A stretch of 64,000 nucleotides of DNA from Bdellovibrio sp047344985 (GTDB lineage Bacteria; Bdellovibrionota; Bdellovibrionia; Bdellovibrionales; Bdellovibrionaceae). The notes under the pieces were generated by a model. That model searched no databases and had not been told where the DNA came from. It saw only the letters and a list, made by a program, of their open reading frames with translations. Position numbers and translations under genes: made by a program. Below are positions 34,942-42,657 of this stretch, piece by piece (the stretch's first letter is position 1; every line of letters begins with the position of its first letter). Where the stretch lies: positions 2,480,001 through 2,544,000 of the forward strand of contig NZ_CP178861.1 in NCBI RefSeq assembly GCF_047344985.1, given 5' to 3'.

Positions 34942-36811
34942 AAAACAAATGGCGAAGCCCGTCGTAAAACCTAAATATCTTTCTGACGGAGAAATCCGTA
35001 AAGAAGGTGGCTATAGCAAAACCATCTTTGAAACTTTGGCCCTTGCTTACAAACCTTTTGCGGGAAGAATTATTTTCTTTCTGGTTTTAGGAATCGTGGG
35101 ACGCGGTCTGCTTTTAGCCAATGCCAATGTGATTGGTTATTGGGTTGATGAACTCGTTGGAAAATCCACTCCACTTTCTGGTCTTAGCCAAAAAGGAATT
35201 ATTACTCTGTTAGGAAGTATGGCTTTCGGTGGGTTCATTCTCACGGTGACTTTCCGTACGAACTTTTCGCGTTTGTCGGCCCGGGCGATTTCTACGGTCT
35301 ATGATGAAGTGACGTTGCGTACCTCCCGTCTGCCGATGAGTTTTTTTGACAACACTCCGGCAGGAAGAATCATCACACGTTTTTCAAGTGACTATGGAAA
35401 CATCTTCCGTCTTTTTGGTGGGCCTTTAGCCGAATTCATCACGATCATCTTTGAACTTGTGATGATGGTGATTTTGATTTCAGTGGCGAATCCGATTTAT
35501 CTGATATTCGTTGTGTTCATCGCGGTTATGAACTTCTTGATATATAAACTCAACCAGGAAAAACTGCGCACCTCCCGTCGTGAACTTTCAGCGAGCCGTT
35601 CGCCAAGCATTGCGCATTTTGCAGAAACAACTCAAGGCGCAAGCACGATTCGCTCCTTCCGCCGTCAAAAATCTTTTGGTGAGCGCTTTGAACGACTGGA
35701 TCGTTATTTTCTAACTCAAAAAATGAACACCACAAAAAGTCTGATTAGTTTTTCTTTTCAGATGAACAGCTTAACGGCATTGTTGTTACTTATCACCGGT
35801 GTTTCCGCCTACTTTATGGTGGAAAAAGGCTGGGCAACCGTGGGCTCTGTCGGCGTGGCGTTTAGTTTTATCGCGCTTTCAGGAAATACAGTTCAGATGT
35901 TCTTTGAGTGGCTCACGCAATTTGAAGAGGCGATGATTGGGGTTGAACGTTTAGACCAATACATGCGTATGGATATTGAAAAAGGCAGCCATTTGCCTTC
36001 TTACGCTCAGTTTGCAACGGGACATCCGGTTTACTCTGACTCCGTGGAAAAGTATCTGCTTCATCGCCGCCTCACGGAAGATCGCAGTGCCTCGGTGCAA
36101 GTGAATGATGTTTGGTTTCGTTACCGCGAAGACCTTCCTTGGGTTCTTAAAGGTGTTAATTTCGAGGTCAAGGCCGGAGAACGCTTAGGAATTGTGGGCC
36201 GAACAGGTTCGGGAAAATCGAGTCTTATTCAGGCTTTGTTTTATTTGTACCCGATTGATAAAGGAAACATTTCTATCAACACTCACGCTCCGAAACTTTC
36301 CGAAGCGGCCCAAGGTGTGGATCTGAATTTATATCGCCAATCCATGGCCTTTATTGCGCAGGAACCGATCCTGTTCCAGGGAACTTTGCGTTTTAACTTG
36401 GACATCAAAGACAATCTTCCCGACGAACGCCTTTTGGAGGTCTTGGACCAAGTGGGTCTTCGTTCTTGGGTCTTAGCTCAACCGGGCGGACTTTTGATGA
36501 AAATCGAAGAGCGCGGCAAGAACTTGTCTTTGGGTGAAAGACAGCTTCTGTGCATGGCCCGTTGCCTTTTGCAGGAAGCTCCGATTGTGATCATGGATGA
36601 AGCCACAAGTTCCGTGGACCCTCAATCTGAAGAAATCATGGTTAAAGCGACCGAGGAGTTCTTTTCCGATCGAACGCAGATCATTATTGCTCATCGACTT
36701 TCTACTCTAGCGAAGTGCGATCGCATCTTGTGGTTGCAAAACGGAGAGATTGTCGCCTTGGGACCGACCCATGAGGTCCTTCCCCGCTTTAAAAATACAG
36801 AACTGGTCTAA
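34934..36811 (+). CDS. ABC exporter half 2 (ABCC type, TMD-NBD)
   Basis: About 625 residues from the ATG at 34934, which has a perfect AGGAGG; an upstream in-frame start inside the first half gene is not preferred. Six transmembrane segments, then an NBD with GRTGSGKS, the degenerate signature LSLGERQLL and a full Walker B IVIMDEATSSVD. A consensus catalytic Glu here complements the degenerate site of half 1. Together they form an asymmetric heterodimer like ABCC1 cut in two. A hairpin at 36829-36853 follows. Confidence 0.92.
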   Translation: MSKKQMAKPVVKPKYLSDGEIRKEGGYSKTIFETLALAYKPFAGRIIFFLVLGIVGRGLLLANANVIGYWVDELVGKSTPLSGLSQKGIITLLGSMAFGGFILTVTFRTNFSRLSARAISTVYDEVTLRTSRLPMSFFDNTPAGRIITRFSSDYGNIFRLFGGPLAEFITIIFELVMMVILISVANPIYLIFVVFIAVMNFLIYKLNQEKLRTSRRELSASRSPSIAHFAETTQGASTIRSFRRQKSFGERFERLDRYFLTQKMNTTKSLISFSFQMNSLTALLLLITGVSAYFMVEKGWATVGSVGVAFSFIALSGNTVQMFFEWLTQFEEAMIGVERLDQYMRMDIEKGSHLPSYAQFATGHPVYSDSVEKYLLHRRLTEDRSASVQVNDVWFRYREDLPWVLKGVNFEVKAGERLGIVGRTGSGKSSLIQALFYLYPIDKGNISINTHAPKLSEAAQGVDLNLYRQSMAFIAQEPILFQGTLRFNLDIKDNLPDERLLEVLDQVGLRSWVLAQPGGLLMKIEERGKNLSLGERQLLCMARCLLQEAPIVIMDEATSSVDPQSEEIMVKATEEFFSDRTQIIIAHRLSTLAKCDRILWLQNGEIVALGPTHEVLPRFKNTELV

Positions 36812-36828
36812 AAAATAAGTTTGCGGCT

Positions 36829-36853
36829 GCCGATGAAAAGGAGTATTTCATCG
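36829..36853 (+). terminator. Hairpin between the exporter operon and mgtE
   Basis: CCGATGAAA pairs with TTTCATCGG (9 bp) across AGGAGTA, followed by AGCATTATTTATTTT. It is a plausible terminator for the exporter operon, or a leader element of mgtE, 36 bases before its start. Confidence 0.5.
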
Positions 36854-36888
36854 GAGCATTATTTATTTTCAGCTAGAGCGGAGCGGTG

Positions 36889-38229
36889 ATGGAAAACAAC
36901 AACCAAACCCTTGAAGAATCACAAGACCAAGACTCCGTCATGAATCTTTCGGACACTTGGTCTGCGCTGACTCCCGATGAACGTCGTGAGAAATTCAAAG
37001 AATTGCCCCGCACCGAGGCCGAAGAACTCTTTTTAAGCCTCAAGACTCATGACCAGGCCGAACTCATTGCCGAAGCTTCGCATTTGGAAAAGCGCTCGTG
37101 GATCCGCCTGCTCGCTCCCGATGACGTGGCCGATTTGATTCAAGAAATGGGACTGGACCAAAAAGAGGACCTGTTGTCTCTTCTTGATCCACAAACAAAA
37201 CGTGAAGTCATAGCGCTCCTAGCTTATGCCGAAGATGCCGCCGGGGGTTTGATGAGCTCCCGCTTCGTACGTTTGCGTCCTGACATGACAGTCGACGAAG
37301 CAATCAGCTACATCCGCATTCAGGCAAAAACTCACGTTGAAACGATTTACTACGCTTACGTTTTGGATTCTGATCAAAAACTTTTGGGTGTGGTTTCTTT
37401 TCGCGAATTATTCTCTGCAACTCCTGGAAAAAAGATTTCCGAGATCATGCATACCGATATTCTCAAAGTTCCACCAGAAATGGACCAGGAACAAATCGGT
37501 CGTATCTTCTCACAACAAGATTTGATGGCGGTTCCCGTTGTTGATGAACATGGTGTGATGAAAGGTATCGTGACGTTCGATGACGTGGCGACAGCAATTC
37601 AAGAAGAAGCGACAGAAGATATCCATAAGATCGGTGCCGTTGAAACTTTGGATGCTCCATATTTGAAGATCTCGATGTTTGAGATGTTAAAAAAACGCGG
37701 CGGCTGGCTGATGATCCTTTTCCTGGGGGAAATGTTCACGGCCACAGCGATGGCGTTTTTTGAAGATGAATTGTCTAAAGCCGTTGTTCTTTCGATGTTC
37801 ATTCCGTTGATTATTAGTTCCGGTGGTAATTCGGGTTCACAAGCTTCGACTTTGATTATTCGTGCGATTGCTTTGCGCGAAGTGCGTTTGCGTGACTGGT
37901 GGCGTGTTTTAGGACGCGAACTTGTGACGGGACTTTGCTTAGGGGCTTTGCTTGGTGTGATTGGTTTTACTCGTATTATGCTTTGGCCGAATCGTGAAGC
38001 GCTTTACACAAGTCACTATATGCTTGTTGCGGCTACTGTATGCGTGAGTGTTATTGGGGTTGTTCTTTGGGGAACTATTTCTGGGTCGATGTTGCCGTTT
38101 GTCCTTAAAAAAATAGGCTTCGACCCCGCTTCTGCTTCTGCTCCTGCTGTTGCTACTCTTGTTGACGTCACGGGGCTGGTTATTTACTTCACTGTTGCTA
38201 GTATGATTTTGCACGGGGTTCTTCTTTAG
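36889..38229 (+). CDS. mgtE: Magnesium transporter MgtE
   Basis: A 446-residue Mg2+ channel/transporter. The cytoplasmic N domain has DDVADLIQEMG, followed by the DAAGGLMSSRFV motif, two CBS domains (about 135-255, with GVVSFRELFS and GIVTFDDVAT) and five membrane helices with GGNSGSQASTL and the pore-lining ending PAVATLVDVTGL. The start is the ATG at 36889 after a GTG. Codon use in the last 90 codons shifts to G/T-ending codons. A structured repeat begins at its stop codon. Confidence 0.95.
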   Translation: MENNNQTLEESQDQDSVMNLSDTWSALTPDERREKFKELPRTEAEELFLSLKTHDQAELIAEASHLEKRSWIRLLAPDDVADLIQEMGLDQKEDLLSLLDPQTKREVIALLAYAEDAAGGLMSSRFVRLRPDMTVDEAISYIRIQAKTHVETIYYAYVLDSDQKLLGVVSFRELFSATPGKKISEIMHTDILKVPPEMDQEQIGRIFSQQDLMAVPVVDEHGVMKGIVTFDDVATAIQEEATEDIHKIGAVETLDAPYLKISMFEMLKKRGGWLMILFLGEMFTATAMAFFEDELSKAVVLSMFIPLIISSGGNSGSQASTLIIRAIALREVRLRDWWRVLGRELVTGLCLGALLGVIGFTRIMLWPNREALYTSHYMLVAATVCVSVIGVVLWGTISGSMLPFVLKKIGFDPASASAPAVATLVDVTGLVIYFTVASMILHGVLL

Positions 38230-38399
38230 GCGCTTCGAGCGGGGTTTGAAGTGGGATGGAGTTTGGGAATGGCTGTCGCTTCGGTCGGCACGCCTTCCGG
38301 GCTCGGTCGTCGCCACTGCTGCGCAGTGGTTCGCGCCGTCGTGGCGCCGACGAAGACCTCTCTTCGGACAGCCATTCCCAAACTCCATCCCACTTCAAA
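38228..38399 (+). repeat. Structured repeat family 1, copy A
   Basis: Begins at the mgtE stop with AGGCGCTTCGAGC and TTTGAAG. Perfect 33-bp inverted arms (38245-38277 and 38367-38399) enclose an 89-bp core. The core opens with GCTTCGGTCGGCACGCC and closes with CCTCTCTTCG, as in copy B. Inside are two hairpins, CCACTGC/GCAGTGG and GCGCC/GGCGC, and a basal stem CGTCG/CGACG. Arms and hairpins differ in sequence from copy B yet still pair. Confidence 0.85.
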
Positions 38400-38421
38400 T
38401 TTGCTGAACTTCCTAATGAAT

Positions 38422-38446
38422 AACTGCGTACTGCTATTGCGCAGTT
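38422..38446 (+). other. Hairpin in the gap between copy A and the gene at 38670
   Basis: AACTGCG pairs with CGCAGTT over an 11-base loop. The remaining stretch 38447-38669 is T/G-rich, has a run of seven T residues at GCGCCGTTTTTTT, and holds no convincing gene. Confidence 0.4.
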
Positions 38447-38669
38447 GTTGAGTTAATTTCCATTGAGTCTTTAAGAATGAAATGCAGGAACGGTTCTCTT
38501 TTTGGCCGTTGTGTTTTTTCGTTGTCCTTGTTGAATTTTGTTTGTTCTGTTCGTGAACGCAGAAGGCTTGCGCCGTTTTTTTAATTTGCGTTGGTTTGAG
38601 AGTTGGTTCTATGCTTTTTGGTGTAGGCTTCATCTTTTGATCAAACTTATTTTGCGGAATGGACGTTGT

Positions 38670-39041
38670 ATGAAAGCATTTATTTTTTCTTTTGCTTTGG
38701 TTTGTTCTCCCCTTTTTGTGTTTGCGGGGCAGCTTAAGTGTGAGTATGGGTTTTCTGGGAGTCCGCTTGGGACTGTGACTTTGGCTGTTGATGATAAGGG
38801 TGTTCCGGCTGAGATTGCTACTGTTGCTATGTTTTATACTCCGGCTCGGGAGATGCCTGTTTCGAATGAGAATCCGCAGAGTGGTGAGATGCTTCGTTTG
38901 ATTCTTTCAAAAGATGATCCCAATAACGAGATTCACATGATGGTTTATCCGCCTCAGGGGAATACTTATAAAAGTAAGCTCATCAATCCTGCGGCTCCTC
39001 CGGTGATGAAGGAGCTTTCAGGCAGTTGTCAGCTTCTTTAA
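38670..39041 (+). CDS. Small exported protein of unknown function with odd codon use
   Basis: A 123-residue protein from the ATG at 38670, where a signal peptide begins (FIFSFALVCSPLFVFA). The longer frame upstream is not preferred. The mature part is about 100 residues with two Cys (LKCEYG and SGSCQLL) that could pair. No family is recognised. About nine in ten codons end in G or T by my count, unlike most genes in the window. It lies between the two structured repeats, and its stop overlaps the convergent channel gene by 4 bases. Confidence 0.65.
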   Translation: MKAFIFSFALVCSPLFVFAGQLKCEYGFSGSPLGTVTLAVDDKGVPAEIATVAMFYTPAREMPVSNENPQSGEMLRLILSKDDPNNEIHMMVYPPQGNTYKSKLINPAAPPVMKELSGSCQLL

Positions 39042-40285
39042 GAAGCCCTTGTTTGAATGACGTTGTGGATGTGTTCCAGGAATTCTGGGTACTTCGCACA
39101 AACGTGTTCGAAAGAATCTTTTTTTAGAACGTACAAATCGCAGAATTGAGTGGCACTGGCTGTGGCGTTTCTTTTGCCGTCAAAGAGCAGAGCCATTTCT
39201 CCGAAGAAACTTCCTTCGACTAATTTTGCGATCACTGCATCTTGATCCGAGATGATTTCCACTCCGCCTTTGTAAATGAAATACATGGCGTCGCCGGAAT
39301 CTCCGGTTTTAAAGATTTTTTCCCCTGGAATGCAAACGCGGGATTCCAGTTCGTGCATCAAGTCCTCAACGAGTTCATGTGAGGCTCCTTTCAGAAAAGG
39401 AACTTGCTCTAGCACCGGACGATTGATGTGGAAAAATAATTCCGACTGAATTTTCTTAGGAAGATCTTCCAAAGCTGAATGATCGCGATAACCTTTTTTA
39501 TGTTGCCACATGTAGTGATAATAAGAACGAACACGTGTTCTCGTATCACTCGGAATGCGATGTGAACGCATGAAGTTTTCAACTTTATCCAAGTTATCCA
39601 TATGATGTTCACGAGCCGCATCTTTACGAGCCAGAAGACTTGCCACGTTACTCAAGATAAACCCAAAGACTCCAACACCTGTCACCTGCACTAAACAGGT
39701 AAATAACATCTGCGGAATAGTCTTAGCAGAGATATCTCCGTAACCAACAGTAGTGAGAGTAGTAAACGACCAATAAATCGCTTTCACATACTCATATACT
39801 TGATCCGTATCAGGCCCCGCAGTCCCACTCCCCAAAGAGATCCAAGCACAAGCAATCAAATGCAAGAGCAAAGGCATCATCACAAAAATAGGCACAAGTC
39901 GATAAGTGATAGGCTGAAGATGCCCAAAGCTATCCAAAATCCCCTTCACATGACGAACATGCCGAGCCGCAAGCAAATTAAAAATCAAAAGCCCACTCAC
40001 AGTGGTCTTAAAAAAAACAAAAGCCATCAAGGAAAGCGGAAGCAAACAAACAAGATCAAAACAAAGCCCTAAGTTGAACCAAGAACGAAAATCAGAAACA
40101 TTTTTTTCAGGCCTCTGAAAATAAAGATAAACATTGATCCCCGCCACCACAGAAATCAAAAGATCAAAAACAATCTCCAAAGAAGGATCCAAAACATACC
40201 CAATCAACCGAAGCGGAATCCAAAACCCAACTAGAAATGCCCCAGCCACCGAAATCATCTTAAGAATCAAAATCTTACTCTTCAT
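39038..40285 (-). CDS. Cyclic-nucleotide-gated-type potassium channel
   Basis: About 415 residues from the ATG at 40285. A TTG 21 bases earlier is the alternative. Six membrane segments (about 10-220) with a pore helix and the K+ selectivity filter TTVGYGD are followed by a C-linker (HRIPSDTRTRVRSYYHYMW) and a cyclic-nucleotide-binding domain: GDAMYFIYKGGVEI and FFGEMALLFDGKRNATASA, whose FGE and RNA-type residues contact the phosphate. S4 lacks the dense Arg ladder. Resembles MlotiK1/CNG channels. The N-terminal half uses G/T-ending codons much more than the C-terminal half. Confidence 0.9.
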   Translation of the reverse strand: MKSKILILKMISVAGAFLVGFWIPLRLIGYVLDPSLEIVFDLLISVVAGINVYLYFQRPEKNVSDFRSWFNLGLCFDLVCLLPLSLMAFVFFKTTVSGLLIFNLLAARHVRHVKGILDSFGHLQPITYRLVPIFVMMPLLLHLIACAWISLGSGTAGPDTDQVYEYVKAIYWSFTTLTTVGYGDISAKTIPQMLFTCLVQVTGVGVFGFILSNVASLLARKDAAREHHMDNLDKVENFMRSHRIPSDTRTRVRSYYHYMWQHKKGYRDHSALEDLPKKIQSELFFHINRPVLEQVPFLKGASHELVEDLMHELESRVCIPGEKIFKTGDSGDAMYFIYKGGVEIISDQDAVIAKLVEGSFFGEMALLFDGKRNATASATQFCDLYVLKKDSFEHVCAKYPEFLEHIHNVIQTRAS

Positions 40286-40371
40286 AAGAATCTCTTCGGA
40301 ACCCAAAGCACCAAATCCAAGTCTGGAAAAAACGCAAAATGCCTCAGGACCAAAGGCTCATCCACATTCAT
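40282..40371 (-). CDS. Possible 29-residue upstream ORF coupled to the channel gene
   Basis: ATG at 40371 to TGA at 40282 encodes 29 residues (starting MNVDEPLVL, ending VPKRFL). Its stop overlaps the channel start as ATGA, the usual sign of translational coupling. It shares the T/G-rich codon style of the region. It has no clear ribosome-binding site and no family, so it may be chance. Confidence 0.3.
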   Translation of the reverse strand: MNVDEPLVLRHFAFFPDLDLVLWVPKRFL

Positions 40372-40405
40372 TGCAAAAAAAATATATCGATGGAGTTCAG
40401 CGAAA

Positions 40406-40575
40406 GATTTGAAGAGCCTTTGCTTTGGTGTGTCTGTCCGAAGAGAGGCCTTTGCCGGCGCATGGATGCGCGAACCGCGCGAAGGCGCGGCGGCAACCGA
40501 GCCCGGATGGCGTGCCGACCGAAGCGACAGACACACCAAAGCAAAGGGGCTTCAAATCCGTCGATCGAAGCCCCT
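40406..40575 (-). repeat. Structured repeat family 1, copy B
   Basis: Same family as 38228-38399, reading on the minus strand behind the protease stop. The 33-bp inverted arms (40406-40438 and 40526-40558) match at 31 of 33 positions. The 87-bp core has the same ends, but its internal hairpins are CCGCGC/GCGCGG and GCGCAT/ATGCGC and its basal stem TGCCG/CGGCA. The flank GGGGCTTCGATCG can also pair with GAAGCCCC of the near arm, followed by TTTGCTTT, a terminator-like alternative. Confidence 0.85.
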
Positions 40576-40599
40576 CAGAAATTACTTATTTAGCAAAGA

Positions 40600-42486
40600 C
40601 TATGTCTTGATGAGCCCTGCGGTCCAATCGCGAATCATAGCAAGAGTTCCCTGCTTGGCATTGGCAAACTGGACTCCGTAAGCTTGGTTCTTTTCGCACC
40701 AGACGACTTGTCCCGTGACCTCGATGATTTCATGGCCATCAGGGCTTTGGATTCTCATCGTGACGATACCGCCTTTTTCCAAAGCTTGGTCTGTGTTGAA
40801 TGAAAGACCGCCCTCGGAAATTGTATTCATAGCACCCACGAGTTCGCGGTCTCCCACTTTCACGCGGATTTCAGAACTCATTTTAAAGCGATCGTAACGA
40901 CGTTTGTCTTTTGGATCAGCTGAAGCCGCACTTCTTACACGCAACACTTGCCATACTGCGAGTGGCACTAAAAGAAGTCCAACAACGATACCAATCGGTG
41001 AACCACCAGAACCATCACCTGAGCCCGGACCGTTTTTCGTGACCGCTTTCACCAAACCGCAACCGCCTCCACCAGCGGCGTCACTGGCTGGAGATCTGTC
41101 CGCCAAGTAAGACGGTTTGTAACTTGGTTGCGCTGAAGCTGTCGACACCATTTGCTTAGCTGATTGAATCAGATAAAGAGCATCAATGCGGGCGCTTGTT
41201 GAAACAAGGCCATTTAAGTAACCATTTTGCTGAGCTGTTTGCAAAATAAGCTGCTTCATCTGATAGCCAGATAAAGATGGTGCTTCACGGAATGCAAGCC
41301 CCGCCATACCGGCCACAAATGGAGTCGCCATACTTGTTCCCGACATCGACATTGTCGCGTTACCAGGAACGGTACTTTCAATATACTCACCAGGGCTTCC
41401 AATATTAACGGTGTTTGCACCGTAATTCGAAAAACTTGAAAGATCATCATAGCGAGATGTTGAAGCCACCGCCAAGTTGCTTGGTACATCGTAGTTCGAT
41501 GGATACATTGGATTCACATCATTATTATTCGAATAGTTACCTGCTGCGGAAACCACAAGAACGCGGTGATCGTAGGCGTAAATAATCGCATCGTGAAGAG
41601 AACGACTGTAGCCCGCTCCACCCCAAGAGTTGTTGATCACGCGAGCGCCGTTATTAACGGCATAATAAATCGCGCGAATCGCATTCGACGTAGAACCGGA
41701 ACCACTCGCGCCTAAGAATTTCAAAGGCATGATCAAGAGTTTTGATTCTTGCAAAGGACGCGCGAAAATATTTTGACCTGTGCCGACGATAATTCCCGAA
41801 ACGTGTGTTCCGTGATCGTCATCGTCAAAAAAATTATTTGTGTTATTGATGAAGTTCCAACCATTGACATCGTCGACAAAACCGTTTTGGTCGTCATCAA
41901 CTCCAGGTAGGCCATTTGCTTCGGCCTGATTGATCCAAAGAGCTCCCGTTCCGCCGTTGGCAACAGGTTTAAAGACATCGTGATATCTATCAAGACCGGT
42001 ATCAACAACCGCGACAACGACTTTATCACTGGAAGATGCTAACGGAGAAAGTATCGGCCACGCTGAAGCTACCCCGGTATTTGCATTTGATTGTGAGTAA
42101 ACCGATGCATTTGTAGAAGCCGCATTCGCGTTGACCACCTGCTCATATGTCAGACGCTCAACAGGGCCATTAGGCTCTACTTCACTTTTTTCTAAAACGA
42201 AGTTTGGTTCAATATATTCGACGTCGGGATCGTTTTTAAGAGCCTCAAAGTTGACTTTTTCATCTGCGGATTTCATGGAAACCTGCATGATTCCCATCCC
42301 AGGAAAGGAGGCTTTTAAAGAGGCTTTGCCAGAGAGTTTTTGTTGCGCAATCGCTGCGCCTCCCGAAGAAGCCTTAAACTTAATCAGGTACTCGCCAGGA
42401 ACGACTTTAGGTTGTACTTGCGCCATCGCGAGTCCACCAACCAACGTACTGCATGAAATAAAAAGACTTCTTAGAATCGGTTTCAC
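40600..42486 (-). CDS. Subtilisin-like protease with transmembrane helix and C-terminal PilZ domain
   Basis: 628 residues, GTG start set by AGGAG. The signal peptide (to about 22) is followed by an inhibitor I9-like propeptide (about 28-100) and an S8 peptidase domain with Asp162 (VVDTG), His225 (DHGTHVSG) and Ser385 (GTSMATP). Next comes a Gly/Ser-rich stretch with GGGGCG (473-478), one membrane helix (about 498-516) and a PilZ domain (about 527-625). PilZ shows RRYDR, but its DxSxxG is TISEGG with Thr for Asp, so c-di-GMP binding is uncertain. The protease would face the periplasm and PilZ the cytoplasm. Confidence 0.88.
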   Translation of the reverse strand: MKPILRSLFISCSTLVGGLAMAQVQPKVVPGEYLIKFKASSGGAAIAQQKLSGKASLKASFPGMGIMQVSMKSADEKVNFEALKNDPDVEYIEPNFVLEKSEVEPNGPVERLTYEQVVNANAASTNASVYSQSNANTGVASAWPILSPLASSSDKVVVAVVDTGLDRYHDVFKPVANGGTGALWINQAEANGLPGVDDDQNGFVDDVNGWNFINNTNNFFDDDDHGTHVSGIIVGTGQNIFARPLQESKLLIMPLKFLGASGSGSTSNAIRAIYYAVNNGARVINNSWGGAGYSRSLHDAIIYAYDHRVLVVSAAGNYSNNNDVNPMYPSNYDVPSNLAVASTSRYDDLSSFSNYGANTVNIGSPGEYIESTVPGNATMSMSGTSMATPFVAGMAGLAFREAPSLSGYQMKQLILQTAQQNGYLNGLVSTSARIDALYLIQSAKQMVSTASAQPSYKPSYLADRSPASDAAGGGGCGLVKAVTKNGPGSGDGSGGSPIGIVVGLLLVPLAVWQVLRVRSAASADPKDKRRYDRFKMSSEIRVKVGDRELVGAMNTISEGGLSFNTDQALEKGGIVTMRIQSPDGHEIIEVTGQVVWCEKNQAYGVQFANAKQGTLAMIRDWTAGLIKT

Positions 42487-42497
42487 CGGTTCTCCTT

Positions 42498-42539
42498 CTC
42501 AACCCTATTCTCTTCGGCCAGAAGTCCGGGGGGGTTGAG
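42498..42539 (-). promoter_or_regulatory. Hairpin just ahead of the protease ribosome-binding site
   Basis: CTCAACCC and GGGTTGAG form an 8-bp outer stem and CTTC/GAAG an inner one. On the minus strand the 3' arm ends 4-5 bases before AGGAG of the GTG start at 42486. It could control translation of the protease, or belong to the divergent promoter region (42487-42657). Confidence 0.4.
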
Positions 42540-42657
42540 TGAAAAATCAGTGAAAAAAATGTCTCGTTTTGAGAACGGCGTAAGAGCTTGAAGAGCCTCG
42601 ACTAAGCTGATATTTAGTTTCAACCGATATGTTAAAAAGCGAACAGGACATCCAGCT

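Noticed and set aside
38198..38633. ORFs across repeat copy A, and similar ones across copy B
   Set aside because: Overlapping frames on both strands arise from the GC-rich palindromes. The products are Arg/Pro/Ala-rich and mirror each other because of the inverted arms.
38228..40575. Retron or group II intron for the structured repeats
   Set aside because: There is no reverse transcriptase gene in the window, no intron domain V motif, and the elements are too short.
38228..40575. Ends of a composite transposon
   Set aside because: The DNA between the copies holds a channel gene and a small exported gene but no transposase. I saw no target duplication, and the arms differ between copies.
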